In this document: piece by piece, positions 48,592 to 56,772 of the stretch
Layout: each line of letters begins with the position of its first letter
How positions within the stretch are numbered: the first letter of the stretch is position 1
Source: an uncultured Blautia sp.
GTDB lineage: Bacteria; Bacillota; Clostridia; Lachnospirales; Lachnospiraceae
Length of the DNA: 60,756 nt
Assembly: GCA_946557785.1 (NCBI GenBank)
Contig: CAMNTH010000020.1
Coordinates: 1 to 60,756, forward strand
Direction of reading: 5' to 3'
Notes under the pieces: generated by a model
Told to the model about the DNA's origin: nothing
What the model saw: the letters and a program-made list of their open reading frames with translations, nothing else
Database searches by the model: none
Translations under genes and position numbers: made by a program

Positions 48592-49887
48592 ATGTTAGAC
48601 ATTAAGTTTGTAAGAGAAAATCCGGAGGTTGTGAAGCAAAACATTCGGAATAAATTTCAGGATAATAAGCTGGAATTGGTTGATAAGGTTCTGGAACTGG
48701 ATAAAGAAAACAGAGAGATTAAGCAGGAAGTAGAAGCATTAAGAGCAGAAAGAAATAAGATTTCCAAACAGATCGGCGCTTTAATGGGACAGGGAAAAAG
48801 GGAAGAAGCAGAGGAAGTTAAGAAACAGGTTGCTGCTTCCGGAAGCCGCATTGAGGAGCTTTCTGCCAAGGAAAAAGAAGTGGAAGAAGAACTCATGAAA
48901 ACCATGATGGTAATTCCAAACATTATTGACCCGTCTGTTCCCATTGGTAAAGATGATAGTGAAAATGTAGAGGTAGAGAAGTTTGGAGAGCCGGTTGTAC
49001 CGGATTTTGAAATCCCATATCATACAGAAATTATGGAATATTTTAATGGAATCGACCTGGACAGCGCCAGAAGAGTGGCTGGAAATGGATTTTACTATTT
49101 AATGGGAGATATTGCAAGGCTCCATTCTGCAGTTATTTCTTATGCACGAGATTTTATGATCAATAGAGGATTTACTTACTGCGTACCGCCATTTATGATC
49201 CGCAGCAATGTTGTAACCGGAGTTATGAGTTTTGCTGAAATGGATGCTATGATGTATAAAATTGAAGGGGAAGACCTGTATCTGATCGGAACCAGTGAGC
49301 ATTCTATGATTGGTAAGTTTATTGACCAAATCATTCAGGAAGAGGAACTTCCGAAAACGCTCACCAGCTATTCACCATGCTTCCGTAAGGAAAAAGGAGC
49401 TCATGGATTGGAGGAGCGCGGTGTATATCGTATTCATCAGTTTGAAAAACAGGAAATGATCGTAGTTTGTAAACCGGAAGAAAGCCCAATGTGGTTTGAT
49501 AAGCTGTGGCAGAATACGGTTGATCTTTTCCGTTCTCTTGATATTCCGGTTCGTACACTGGAATGCTGTTCCGGTGATTTGGCAGACCTTAAGGTGAAAT
49601 CCGTTGACGTGGAAGCCTGGTCTCCGAGACAGAAGAAGTATTTTGAGGTTGGAAGCTGCTCAAACTTGGGTGATGCGCAGGCGAGAAGATTGAAAATACG
49701 TGTAAACACTAAAGATGGCAAAAAGTATCTGGCTCATACATTAAATAATACGGTAGTAGCTCCTCCGAGAATGCTGATTGCATTTTTAGAGAACAACCTG
49801 AATGCAGACGGTTCGGTAAGCATTCCAAAAGCTCTTCAGCCGTATATGGGCGGATTGACAAAGATCGAAAAAAAGACCCAGGCATAA
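48592..49887 (+). CDS. serS: Seryl-tRNA synthetase
   Basis: The 431-residue class II synthetase has an N-terminal coiled-coil arm (residues about 30-105, AEEVKKQVAASGSRIEELSAKEKEVEEE). Class II motif 2 is FRKEKGAHGLEERGVYRIHQF and motif 3 is NNTVVAPPRMLIAFLE. The ATG at 48592 is chosen, with GGAGG upstream. It charges all tRNA-Ser, including the GCU species in this window. Confidence 0.97.
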   Translation: MLDIKFVRENPEVVKQNIRNKFQDNKLELVDKVLELDKENREIKQEVEALRAERNKISKQIGALMGQGKREEAEEVKKQVAASGSRIEELSAKEKEVEEELMKTMMVIPNIIDPSVPIGKDDSENVEVEKFGEPVVPDFEIPYHTEIMEYFNGIDLDSARRVAGNGFYYLMGDIARLHSAVISYARDFMINRGFTYCVPPFMIRSNVVTGVMSFAEMDAMMYKIEGEDLYLIGTSEHSMIGKFIDQIIQEEELPKTLTSYSPCFRKEKGAHGLEERGVYRIHQFEKQEMIVVCKPEESPMWFDKLWQNTVDLFRSLDIPVRTLECCSGDLADLKVKSVDVEAWSPRQKKYFEVGSCSNLGDAQARRLKIRVNTKDGKKYLAHTLNNTVVAPPRMLIAFLENNLNADGSVSIPKALQPYMGGLTKIEKKTQA

Positions 49888-49909
49888 GAGATTCGTAGGA
49901 GGTGTTCTT

Positions 49910-50785
49910 GTGCACAAATATTTAAAGGCAGTTGGTTTTTCCGAAATCAGGAAACGCAGTGAGATCGGCGATATAATCCGGGATGTGATAAACAATTATG
50001 ATGAAAAGACAGCAGTGGAAAATCATCCGGAGGGTGTTTTCGTAGAGTTTTCCAAAAGTTATGGATGCGATTGCGGGATTACCGTTTGCGGGCAATACGA
50101 TGAAGATAATAAGTTCCATGTGGAATATTATTTTCCGTTTTTCCGCGGCACTGGGATTACCACACAGGAACAGGTAGTAATTGAGCGTCATGCTGAAAAA
50201 GAATCCTTTGCAGGTGCGTGTGATGATTTGAGAATTGGAATCACTTTGATTTTTTATCTGCAGAATCCGGCAGAATATATGCTGGAGGAATATAAGGGAA
50301 GTATGGAATCGGGAAGTCATCCTGTTACTTTATCAGGTCTGGCTGCAGATGGGAAGATTCTTTTTCCTGTCCAGAAGGATAAAGAGGCTGTAAAAGTAGA
50401 AAAAGAGATGAACCAAAACAGAACAAATCTTATTGCTGCTGCGAGAAGCGGTGATGAAGAGGCAATGGAAAGTTTGACAATGGAGGATATGGACACATAT
50501 TCCATGATATCTCAGCGTATTATGACAGATGATGTTTTTACCATTGTAGATTCCTATTTTATGCCCCATGGTATTGAGTGTGACCAGTACAATATTATGG
50601 GAGAAATACTGGATTTTATGATGTTTAAAAACATTATTACCGGTGAGGAAATCTGCCAAATGACAGTGGAGAGCAATGATATGCAGTTTGATGTGTGCAT
50701 CAACAGGAAAGATCTTTTGGGGGAACCGGAGATTGGACGAAGATTTAAAGGTGTGATCTGGCTGCAGGGACAGATTCATTATTGA
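49910..50785 (+). CDS. DUF3881 family protein
   Basis: The 291-residue protein starts with MHKYLKAVGFSEI, typical of DUF3881, a family I know mainly from Lachnospiraceae. It has no signal or membrane segment and is acidic. A GTG start at 49910 follows AGGAGG. It lies 22 nt after serS. Function unknown. Confidence 0.8.
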   Translation: MHKYLKAVGFSEIRKRSEIGDIIRDVINNYDEKTAVENHPEGVFVEFSKSYGCDCGITVCGQYDEDNKFHVEYYFPFFRGTGITTQEQVVIERHAEKESFAGACDDLRIGITLIFYLQNPAEYMLEEYKGSMESGSHPVTLSGLAADGKILFPVQKDKEAVKVEKEMNQNRTNLIAAARSGDEEAMESLTMEDMDTYSMISQRIMTDDVFTIVDSYFMPHGIECDQYNIMGEILDFMMFKNIITGEEICQMTVESNDMQFDVCINRKDLLGEPEIGRRFKGVIWLQGQIHY

Positions 50786-50801
50786 TCAGGCAGGTGTGAA
50801 A

Positions 50802-50838
50802 TAAGCTGCGTAACCGGTAATCCCGGCTGCGCAGCTTA
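50802..50838. terminator. Hairpin after DUF3881 gene
   Basis: TAAGCTGCG and CGCAGCTTA form a 9-bp stem with an inner CCGG-containing loop. It is followed by A's on the plus strand, so as a plus-strand terminator it lacks a U-tract. It may act as a weak or factor-aided stop. Confidence 0.45.
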
Positions 50839-50883
50839 AAAAAATGAATTTATAAAAATTTTTTAGAAAAAAGAATCTATGGC

Positions 50884-50912
50884 TTGTTTTTTGTGAAAGG
50901 ATATAGTACAAT
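50884..50912 (+). promoter_or_regulatory. Promoter for the tRNA-Arg region
   Basis: TTGTTT (50884-50889), 17 nt and TACAAT (50907-50912) lie 125 nt before the truncated tRNA-Arg and 218 nt before the intact one. Confidence 0.7.
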
Positions 50913-50950
50913 AATCGTTGTGAAAAACGATATAGATATTTGATATAAAA

Positions 50951-51020
50951 AGCGTCTCCGAAGAAAGTGTTCCAACACTCGCCTTGGGAGGGCAAGGAAA
51001 ATGTTGCGAGTTCCACAATT
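50951..51020 (+). ncRNA. Candidate small structured leader upstream of tRNA-Arg
   Basis: The stretch between the promoter at 50884 and the tRNA has pairing potential out of proportion to its length: CCTTG/CAAGG (50982-50986/50993-50997), CAACA/TGTTG (50973-50977/51002-51006) and ACTCG/CGAGT (50977-50981/51007-51011). The last two are interleaved as in a pseudoknot. I recognise no known RNA. Confidence 0.35.
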
Positions 51021-51037
51021 TCATAGCTTTTATAAAT

Positions 51038-51095
51038 GTTTCCGTAGCTCAGTTGGATAGAGCGACCGCCTCCTAAGCGGTAGATGGTTCGAGTC
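51038..51095 (+). pseudogene. Truncated tRNA-Arg(CCU), 3' third missing
   Basis: The 5' part reads GTTTCCGTAGCTCAGTTGGA, followed by a complete D-arm and an anticodon arm CCGCCTCCTAAGCGG (anticodon CCT). Homology stops after GGTTCGAGTC; the bases that follow (TAAATTAGG) do not complete the T-stem or pair with the acceptor 5' strand. It was apparently interrupted in the T-loop, the usual target of tRNA-using integrases. Confidence 0.8.
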
Positions 51096-51130
51096 TAAAT
51101 TAGGAATATAATTTCATATTTTTTGTATAA

Positions 51131-51207
51131 GTCCACGTAGCTCAGCTGGATAGAGCACACGCCTCCTAAGCGTGGGGTCGGAGGTTCAAATCCTCTCGTG
51201 GACGCCA
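51131..51207 (+). tRNA. tRNA-Arg(CCU)
   Basis: A complete 77-nt cloverleaf with encoded CCA. The acceptor GTCCACG pairs with CGTGGAC, the anticodon arm CACGC-CTCCTAA-GCGTG gives CCT, and the T-arm GGAGGTTCAAATCC is intact. It differs from the truncated copy at many positions, so the two are not simple duplicates. A terminator follows and the integrase gene lies 195 nt away. Confidence 0.96.
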
Positions 51208-51216
51208 GCAAACAAC

Positions 51217-51252
51217 GCTGTAAGCCTTTTTTCAAAGGTTTACAGCTTTTTT
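51217..51252 (+). terminator. Terminator after tRNA-Arg
   Basis: GCTGTAAGCCTTT (51217-51229) and AAAGGTTTACAGC (51234-51246) form a 13-bp stem with one G-T pair and a 4-nt loop, followed by six T's. Confidence 0.92.
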
Positions 51253-51333
51253 GATTCAGCCGTAATCCATAGACAAAACCATCTTCCTTTGATTGGAGGA
51301 CTGTTGAATGTTTATGAGTTACGATGTATATTT

Positions 51334-51393
51334 TGCTAATTGGAAACGAACAAAAATCTGTGTCTTGCTAATAAAAACTGCCTCTCTGCTAAT
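51334..51393. repeat. TGCTAAT repeats beside the integrase gene (possible arm-type sites)
   Basis: The heptamer TGCTAAT occurs directly at 51334-51340, 51366-51372 and 51387-51393, just beyond the integrase stop. A fourth lies at 53102-53108 upstream of the excisionase gene. Short direct repeats flanking int/xis are what integrase arm-binding or Xis sites look like. Confidence 0.55.
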
Positions 51394-51401
51394 TTGAGAT
51401 T

Positions 51402-52787
51402 TCAGACCACTTTTTGACCTGAGATCAGAGCTGCCAGGGTACTTGCAAGTTCTGGTGATTTTTGAAGCTGTTCAATCAACGCCGCTAAGTCTAAGGTCTG
51501 TGCCTGAGGCTGTTCCTGTGGAGGCGCTACATTCCTCAAATCAGGCTTTGCATAGAAAGCATTCTCAAATTTTTGTGCATTGATTTTGCGATCCTCGTCG
51601 AGAATGTGAGCATAAACTTTCGTAATCATATCTATTTCTGCATGTCCTGTATCGCCCTGTGTAGCCTTCAGATCGCCATGATTGAGTTTCAGCTTATAAG
51701 TTGTACTGGAATGTCTCAATGAGTGAAATACGACGTTGGGGAGTCCTGCTTTTTGTTTCAGTAGCGAAAACTCTTTCTCAATAATTCGATTCTCACAAGG
51801 GCGGCCATTCGGCAGCGCGACCACCAAATTAAAGTCCTGGTATTCATCACCGAGAAATCCTTTCAATTCTTCCTGTGACTTTTTCCACTCTCGAAGAATA
51901 TAGGCCACTGTCTTAGGCAGCCAGACTTTACGGACACTGGAATCTGTCTTTGGCTTTTTCAGAATCAACCGGGTACTTGTATTCGGCATTAACGGAGTGA
52001 AGATATGATAGATGTCTTTTTCTCCTAAAGTCTCAATAGCTTGTTTGGATGCCCGTGTCAGCTCTGCTTCTATGTAGATATAGGCATTGTCAGTTGCTAT
52101 ATTTTCGTCCTCAATATGAACATTTTTCCAGGTCAGTCCAAGAATCTCTCCCATACGCAGAGAACACGCAAAAGCAAGGTTCATGGCAATATACAGTTTG
52201 CTGTCCGTGCATTGATCCAGCGCAAGACGAATCGTTTCGGCATCCCAAATGTCGCGCTTTTTATACTCGGTCTTTGGAAGAACCACATTGTCAAAGGGAT
52301 TTTTCCCAATCAGTTCCCATCTTACCGCCTGCTTAAAAGCACAGCGAAGAAGTTTGATAATCTTTTCAATGGTCTGGTTGGTAACAAATTGTGTCCGGGC
52401 TTTCCGGTTCTTCCGGGAAACAGAGGGCGTCTTTTGAAGCGTTTGGATATACTTATCCACCACGCGAGTAGTAATGTCCTGAACTTCCATATCTCCGATA
52501 ATCGGATTGATATAATTGGCTATCAGGGCTGTCTGGCCGTCATACATAGACACGCCCCATTTTTTCTCCCCATAGGTGGAAACGAAATCATACAGAAAAT
52601 CCGATACTTTCTGATTATTCGGAGGAAGAAAGGTACCGTTGTTCTGCTGGTTCTCAACCTCCGCTTTCCGTTTCAGGGCCTCTTTATGGGTATGCCATGT
52701 TTCCCATTTTTGTTTCGTTTCTCCATTTTCATCAATATAGTTGTAAACAACGGAATAAGATTTCTTACGTTTGATAATAGATGCCAT
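51402..52787 (-). CDS. Tyrosine recombinase / integrase (Tn916-type)
   Basis: A 461-residue site-specific recombinase with an N-terminal arm-binding domain (SYSVVYNYIDENGETKQKWETWHTHKEA), a core-binding domain and the catalytic domain: Arg in ACSLRMGEILGLTW, HSLRHSSTTY, then GHAEIDMITKVYAHI with the presumed Tyr nucleophile. Catalytic residues look intact. Residues about 425-440 are Gln/Pro-rich, an unusual tail. It should insert the island at tRNA-Arg. Confidence 0.95.
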   Translation of the reverse strand: MASIIKRKKSYSVVYNYIDENGETKQKWETWHTHKEALKRKAEVENQQNNGTFLPPNNQKVSDFLYDFVSTYGEKKWGVSMYDGQTALIANYINPIIGDMEVQDITTRVVDKYIQTLQKTPSVSRKNRKARTQFVTNQTIEKIIKLLRCAFKQAVRWELIGKNPFDNVVLPKTEYKKRDIWDAETIRLALDQCTDSKLYIAMNLAFACSLRMGEILGLTWKNVHIEDENIATDNAYIYIEAELTRASKQAIETLGEKDIYHIFTPLMPNTSTRLILKKPKTDSSVRKVWLPKTVAYILREWKKSQEELKGFLGDEYQDFNLVVALPNGRPCENRIIEKEFSLLKQKAGLPNVVFHSLRHSSTTYKLKLNHGDLKATQGDTGHAEIDMITKVYAHILDEDRKINAQKFENAFYAKPDLRNVAPPQEQPQAQTLDLAALIEQLQKSPELASTLAALISGQKVV

Positions 52788-52806
52788 AGTCTCTTTCCTT
52801 TCTAAG

Positions 52807-53013
52807 TTAGAACGTCTGCTCGTCTAACCATTCGTCAAATGATTTTTTGGAAACTCGTATGGCATTACCAACCCGTACAATTTTGAAATGTCCCTCTTTT
52901 ACCAGGCTGTAAGCAGAGGTGCGGCCAATATTCAGCATGGCAGCAATATCTTCCACTTTGTAAGTCCTTTGTTCGGGAGCACTTCTTTGCACACTGTTTG
53001 TTGCCTGGTTCAT
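52807..53013 (-). CDS. Excisionase-like helix-turn-helix protein
   Basis: A 68-residue protein with a MerR/helix_turn_helix_17 fold (YKVEDIAAMLNIGRTSAYSL, then FKIVRVGNAIRVSKKSFDEW). Such proteins direct integrase toward excision. I take the ATG at 53013, which has AGGAGG 4 nt upstream, over 53031. It lies 19 nt upstream of the integrase gene. Confidence 0.9.
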   Translation of the reverse strand: MNQATNSVQRSAPEQRTYKVEDIAAMLNIGRTSAYSLVKEGHFKIVRVGNAIRVSKKSFDEWLDEQTF

Positions 53014-53101
53014 TTGTCCTCCTTTCCGCATCTAACAAAGACAGTGTGTGCGGATATGACTTCCTATCATTATTCTACCGCGCTATCTGTCACTTGTCTG
53101 C

Positions 53102-53108
53102 TGCTAAT
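53102..53108. repeat. Fourth TGCTAAT copy, upstream of xis
   Basis: TGCTAAT lies about 90 nt before the excisionase start and matches the three copies next to the integrase stop. The segment from 53014 to 53195 has no other feature I can support. Confidence 0.5.
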
Positions 53109-53195
53109 TGAAAAATTTACGATTTATCCATAGTTCAAATTTATATGTTGAATTATCAAAACCACATGAATAGGTCGGACCTACAGTATCTAAGA

Positions 53196-53610
53196 CCACA
53201 GATCCGGCCCATTGTATCTAATTTCGATTTTGCTGCCGTATTTGCCACGCACCCCCGGCAAGCCCTGGTTTACCAAGATGGGGCTGTTACAGGCTGCGGA
53301 TAGCGTCACCGCATCATAGCCCCACATGCGCCGCCGCTTTGCCAAAGCAAGCAGACGCCGCAGGAACTCTCCCCAAGTCTTTAGGGAGCCGTGAAGAAGT
53401 ACCATTGTGATCTGTGCCGTCGTCGCGTCCGGCCTGCCACAGCCGGTTTCGTGGGTTGCGTTTATCGCTCGGACAGCCTGGATTCATCACCTCCTTAGGC
53501 TGCCTGTCGCCGCGCCGCCCCATCTGCCGCTCGGAACACAGAATGAAGTACCTGTAACAGCGTATATTCGGTTGTCAAGGAACAGGCGAGGGGCGTGGCA
53601 GTTATGACAG
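53196..53610 (-). pseudogene. GC-rich relic of an unidentified element gene
   Basis: This block is clearly richer in G+C than its surroundings and has protein-like minus-strand readings, such as MVLLHGSLKTWGEFLRRLL (53190-53405) in one frame and MNPGCPSDKRNPRNRLWQAG in another. The frame running through TTAQITMVLLHG upstream of the ATG stays open towards 53490, so a longer gene is likely. I recognise no family. Up to 53730 nothing else is seen. Confidence 0.35.
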
Positions 53611-53730
53611 TTTTACAGTTGGGGAGGGGACCGGAGCTTGTGCTGTGCGGCCACACCCGTCAGGCTTGTCCCGCCGAATATGTCCCTCTATTATTCATTT
53701 CATTTTTGGGGGTCATTAGGATGGCTCATT

Positions 53731-54150
53731 TCAAAATTTCTCAAAAAACTTTTTCAAGTTTTTCAGACCACATGCGATAGAATGACGGACATTCCGTGGG
53801 TTCACACCTTCTGTTCTGGCAATCTCGGTCTGACTAATACCGAGAATATAATGAGCATAAATCCTTTCCCGTTGTTTGTCCGGTAACGTAGAAAGGGCAT
53901 GGTAAAGAGCAGCATTATCCTCTTTTTGCTCCAAAATATCCAAAGGGGACAGGACGATTACCAATGCATCCCGCTCCACATTGGTATCATAGTCCAGCGA
54001 AAAATATGCCTTATGCCGGTATGTACGCAGGAAATTAGCAGCCTCATTTAATTTATATTCCCGAAGCAAATCAGCCACCTCGTCAGGCACTTCAATAACA
54101 GTATCTTTTGTATAAAACGGGTAATAATCCCGCAGATTGATTTCTTTCAT
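53731..54150 (-). CDS. RNA polymerase sigma-70-like protein (Tn916 Orf7-like)
   Basis: A 139-residue protein. Residues about 1-55 form the conserved N-terminal module (YYPFYTKDTVIEVPDEVADLL), then YRHKAYFSLD. The C-terminal region 4-type helix-turn-helix reads LPDKQRERIYAHYILGISQTEIARTEGVNPRNVRHSI. Conjugative elements carry such proteins to control excision/transfer genes. The ATG at 54150 has GGAGG upstream; the longer ORF up to 54474 is without support. Confidence 0.88.
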   Translation of the reverse strand: MKEINLRDYYPFYTKDTVIEVPDEVADLLREYKLNEAANFLRTYRHKAYFSLDYDTNVERDALVIVLSPLDILEQKEDNAALYHALSTLPDKQRERIYAHYILGISQTEIARTEGVNPRNVRHSIACGLKNLKKFFEKF

Positions 54151-54274
54151 GGGTAATTCCTCCAATTTCGATTTTTTGAGTTGATAGGCTAAATCGAAAT
54201 CAGAGGGTGGAGAGCGACACCCCGGACTATCATCTGAAACAGAGACAGCAATAAGGTTTGTCTGTTTTGCAGAT

Positions 54275-54314
54275 AAGAAAAGAGCGCATACCTGTTTTGT
54301 TACAGGTGCGCGCT
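54275..54314 (-). terminator. Hairpin between the sigma factor and winged-helix gene
   Basis: GCGCATACCTG and CAGGTGCGCGC form an imperfect strong stem with a TTTTGTTA loop. On the minus strand it is followed by TCTTTTC. It separates the two genes. The gap 54151-54618 also holds the hairpin at 54374-54396 and is otherwise unassigned. Confidence 0.55.
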
Positions 54315-54373
54315 TAATAGAACATTTTGCTAGTTGTTGGGAGAAGAGATAAAAATATGTCGATACAAAAAAT

Positions 54374-54396
54374 GCCGCAGCTTTTTGAACTGCGGC
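54374..54396 (-). terminator. Terminator of the winged-helix gene
   Basis: GCCGCAG and CTGCGGC (54374-54380/54390-54396) form a 7-bp GC-rich stem with a 9-nt loop, followed on the minus strand by ATTTTTT. It lies about 220 nt past the winged-helix gene. Confidence 0.75.
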
Positions 54397-54618
54397 ACTA
54401 AAATATATTTGATTATATTGTTGGCGCTTTTGATGGAAGTATTGGACTTTTCTAATGTGCATGCCTGCCCCCATATCCGGAGGAGCATAAATAGATTAGT
54501 CACTATACTTGGATATATCCCCTCAATCTGTTACTTGGGGAATATTATACAGGGGCATATCCGCCTTTTATCGCCAGCCTTTCCCGGTAATGCCCTAAAA
54601 ACACCCTAAATTTATCTG

Positions 54619-55127
54619 TTATATTCCGGCATCAAATTTATAACCGACACCTCGCACACTGATAACATATTCAGGTGCATCAGGTGTAGTTTGAAGTTTC
54701 TGACGAAGACGACTCAACAGATTATGGATTGTTTTCGGTGTGACATCAATATATTCTTCACCCCAAACATGGTAAGCTATGGTTTCAAAAGTTAAAACCC
54801 GTTTTCTGTTGATAATCAGTAAGTGGAGGGCATCGAATTCTTTAGCTGTTAATTCTATCTCCCGACTGCTGATACACACCGTTCTTTCCTCCAGACAAAA
54901 ATACAGATCACCTTCTTGGATTTCTGTTAATGTTTTGGGTGAATCATACTGTAAATGGCGATTTTCAGAAACAGCACATAGGGGAGCCTTAGAAATATTA
55001 CCCAGATTCTTCCTATTAAGGATATATTGCACCAAATCTTCCTTCTGCTCTGGATCAAGCAAAACAAACAGTTTTTCTCCAATTTGCCTGCCGGATTCAG
55101 ATATGTCCAGTACGGCTAATTTCCCAT
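54619..55127 (-). pseudogene. Winged-helix transcription regulator, frameshifted at the start
   Basis: The C-terminal part is an OmpR/PhoB-type DNA-binding domain (LTAKEFDALHLLIINRKRVL, then VISVRGVGYKF). No receiver domain precedes it; instead a short N-terminal segment. The natural ATG at 55125-55127, after GGGGGTGAT, runs into TAG after three codons. One inserted base gives GKLAVLDISESGRQIGEKLF, which continues into the open frame. Either the gene is broken or a base is missing from the sequence. As it stands, only a non-ATG start inside could be used. Confidence 0.7.
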
Positions 55128-55235
55128 GCTATCACCCCCGTTAGATAGAAAAAACAATGGATAAGATATGTATTACCCACTGGTTCCGATTGCCAGCAAT
55201 CAATCCTATCTGCCGGTATCGTTTTGACAATATCT

Positions 55236-55557
55236 CTATTCACCAATATTTTGCTTTCGGTATTCAGCCGGCGTGATCATTATAATATCTCGAAACGCAG
55301 TAGAAAGTTTCCTCTGGTTCTCATACCCGACCTGATTGGCGATCTCCGCTATTGTCGCCTGTGTTTGGCGAAGCAGCACAGCGGCTTGTCTGATACGGCA
55401 TTCTTTCATATAGGTTCCAATGGGTTTTCCTTAAATGCCCTTAAATGTATTTTTCAATGTTGCAGTATTGATAAGGAAATATTTTGAAAGCTGCTCAATC
55501 GCGGGTTGCTCCGGTAAATTGGAAACCAGCTTTTGATGAATCTTTTTTCTTATATCG
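55236..55557 (-). pseudogene. AraC-family regulator remnant
   Basis: Minus-strand reading shows an AraC C-terminal domain: EQPAIEQLSKYFLINTATLK, then GKPIGTYMKECRIRQAAVLL, then QATIAEIANQVGYENQRKLS, ending EYRKQNIGE and TAG at 55236-55238. A TAA (55431-55433) interrupts it right after FKGI, where family members usually have an aromatic residue. The N-terminal half is missing; the fragment stops abruptly at the ABC permease gene. Confidence 0.85.
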
Positions 55558-55563
55558 CCCCAT

Positions 55564-56772
55564 TTATTTTACTTCTGCCTTTTTATATATCAAATACAAG
55601 ACCGGAACAATGACAAGACAAAGTACTACATATAACGGTATCAGAAACGTAAAGACTCCCATTACCTTTCCTCCGATCCCACACAGAAGAAATTCGTCAT
55701 GGTATGTGCATATCCTCAGCAGCATATCCGGGAAAAATGATATAATACGTGTCAAAACTGTAATTCTTCCCAAAAACATCGGCGCACAGGATAATGCAAA
55801 CGGAATTACCACTGCAATTACCGTGGAGCGTGTAACTGCCGATACTGTCATTGCCAAAAGTGTAATAAACATACTTCCAACATATCCGCCTATCGTAACA
55901 AAGAAATATTTTTGCAGATAAGTCCAATTATAAATACTCATCCAGTTGCTTTCTCCAAGCTGCACCGGGCAATTTGCGCCTCCAACACCCAGCGCCCCTA
56001 ATATGATTATCGTGAAGAGAAGTATAGATGCCCAATATAAAACTGTAGTAATCAAAAATCCGGCACTGATTTTTGATAATACCGCCTTGTTTCTTCCCAG
56101 TTTACTTGAGAAGAAAATAGAATCCGCTTTCCATGAATATTCGTCAGAGAAAATGCCTGCTACAAGCGCCCCAAGGATCACAACTAATAATGTCATCAAA
56201 GTCGGAAGATACTGCGAATCCAAAAGCGCTTTCCATCCTTCTGCATATTCGTAGTAAAAAGGTGTCTTGAGGTTCTCCCACTGGCTGATCAGGAACTCTT
56301 TTTCTTTTTCCGAAAAGGTGTTCTTCACCTCTTCTCTGGAAAGATATTCTTTCAGACTATCTACCCTTATCTGATAAATTCCTGCCGCTTCCTCTGGCGA
56401 TAAACTGTCCGCACGATAATAATCCCACTCATCAAATCCGGCAAATCCATTATTCAGCATCTCGTGAATATCCCTAAGACCCTGCTGCTTCACAAACGCT
56501 TCATCAAGATTCGGCGTCTCTGCAAGAATCTTTTGATTTTCCTCTATTACCTGCCATAATACGTCCTCAGTCAACTCGCCTTTCCATTCATTTTTTACGG
56601 ACTTCAATTCTTTCGCAGCTGAAATCCCCCGGAGCACTTCTCCGCCTTCTGTCGTATACGTCACATCCCTAAGAGTAAGAAAACTTCCCACTAACAACGC
56701 TGCCGTCAGAACAAGAAGTACAATCTTATTCACCGGCTTTACAAGAATTTTTTTAATTTCAAAAATCAGCAT
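55564..56772 (-). CDS. ABC-2 type transporter permease
   Basis: A 402-residue protein with an N-terminal helix (IVLLVLTAALLVGSFLTL), a large outer domain (about 45-215) and five or so C-terminal helices (LPTLMTLLVVILGALVAGIF, ending LVIVPVLYLIYKKAEVK). It partners with the upstream ATPase; the genes overlap by 14 nt. The pattern is that of transporters for peptides or antibiotics (BcrB-like). I take the ATG at 56772, not the long 56886 start. Confidence 0.85.
   Translation of the reverse strand: MLIFEIKKILVKPVNKIVLLVLTAALLVGSFLTLRDVTYTTEGGEVLRGISAAKELKSVKNEWKGELTEDVLWQVIEENQKILAETPNLDEAFVKQQGLRDIHEMLNNGFAGFDEWDYYRADSLSPEEAAGIYQIRVDSLKEYLSREEVKNTFSEKEKEFLISQWENLKTPFYYEYAEGWKALLDSQYLPTLMTLLVVILGALVAGIFSDEYSWKADSIFFSSKLGRNKAVLSKISAGFLITTVLYWASILLFTIIILGALGVGGANCPVQLGESNWMSIYNWTYLQKYFFVTIGGYVGSMFITLLAMTVSAVTRSTVIAVVIPFALSCAPMFLGRITVLTRIISFFPDMLLRICTYHDEFLLCGIGGKVMGVFTFLIPLYVVLCLVIVPVLYLIYKKAEVK

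Noticed and set aside
53314..53523. 69-codon basic ORF (MNPGCPSDKRNPRNR...) in the GC-rich patch
   Set aside because: A purine-rich AGGAGG lies before an internal ATG, but the overlapping frame encodes an equally plausible protein and neither is complete. I describe the patch as a relic only.
54151..54474. N-terminal extension of the sigma gene to 54474
   Set aside because: The added residues are low-complexity and cover hairpins; GGAGG supports the ATG at 54150.
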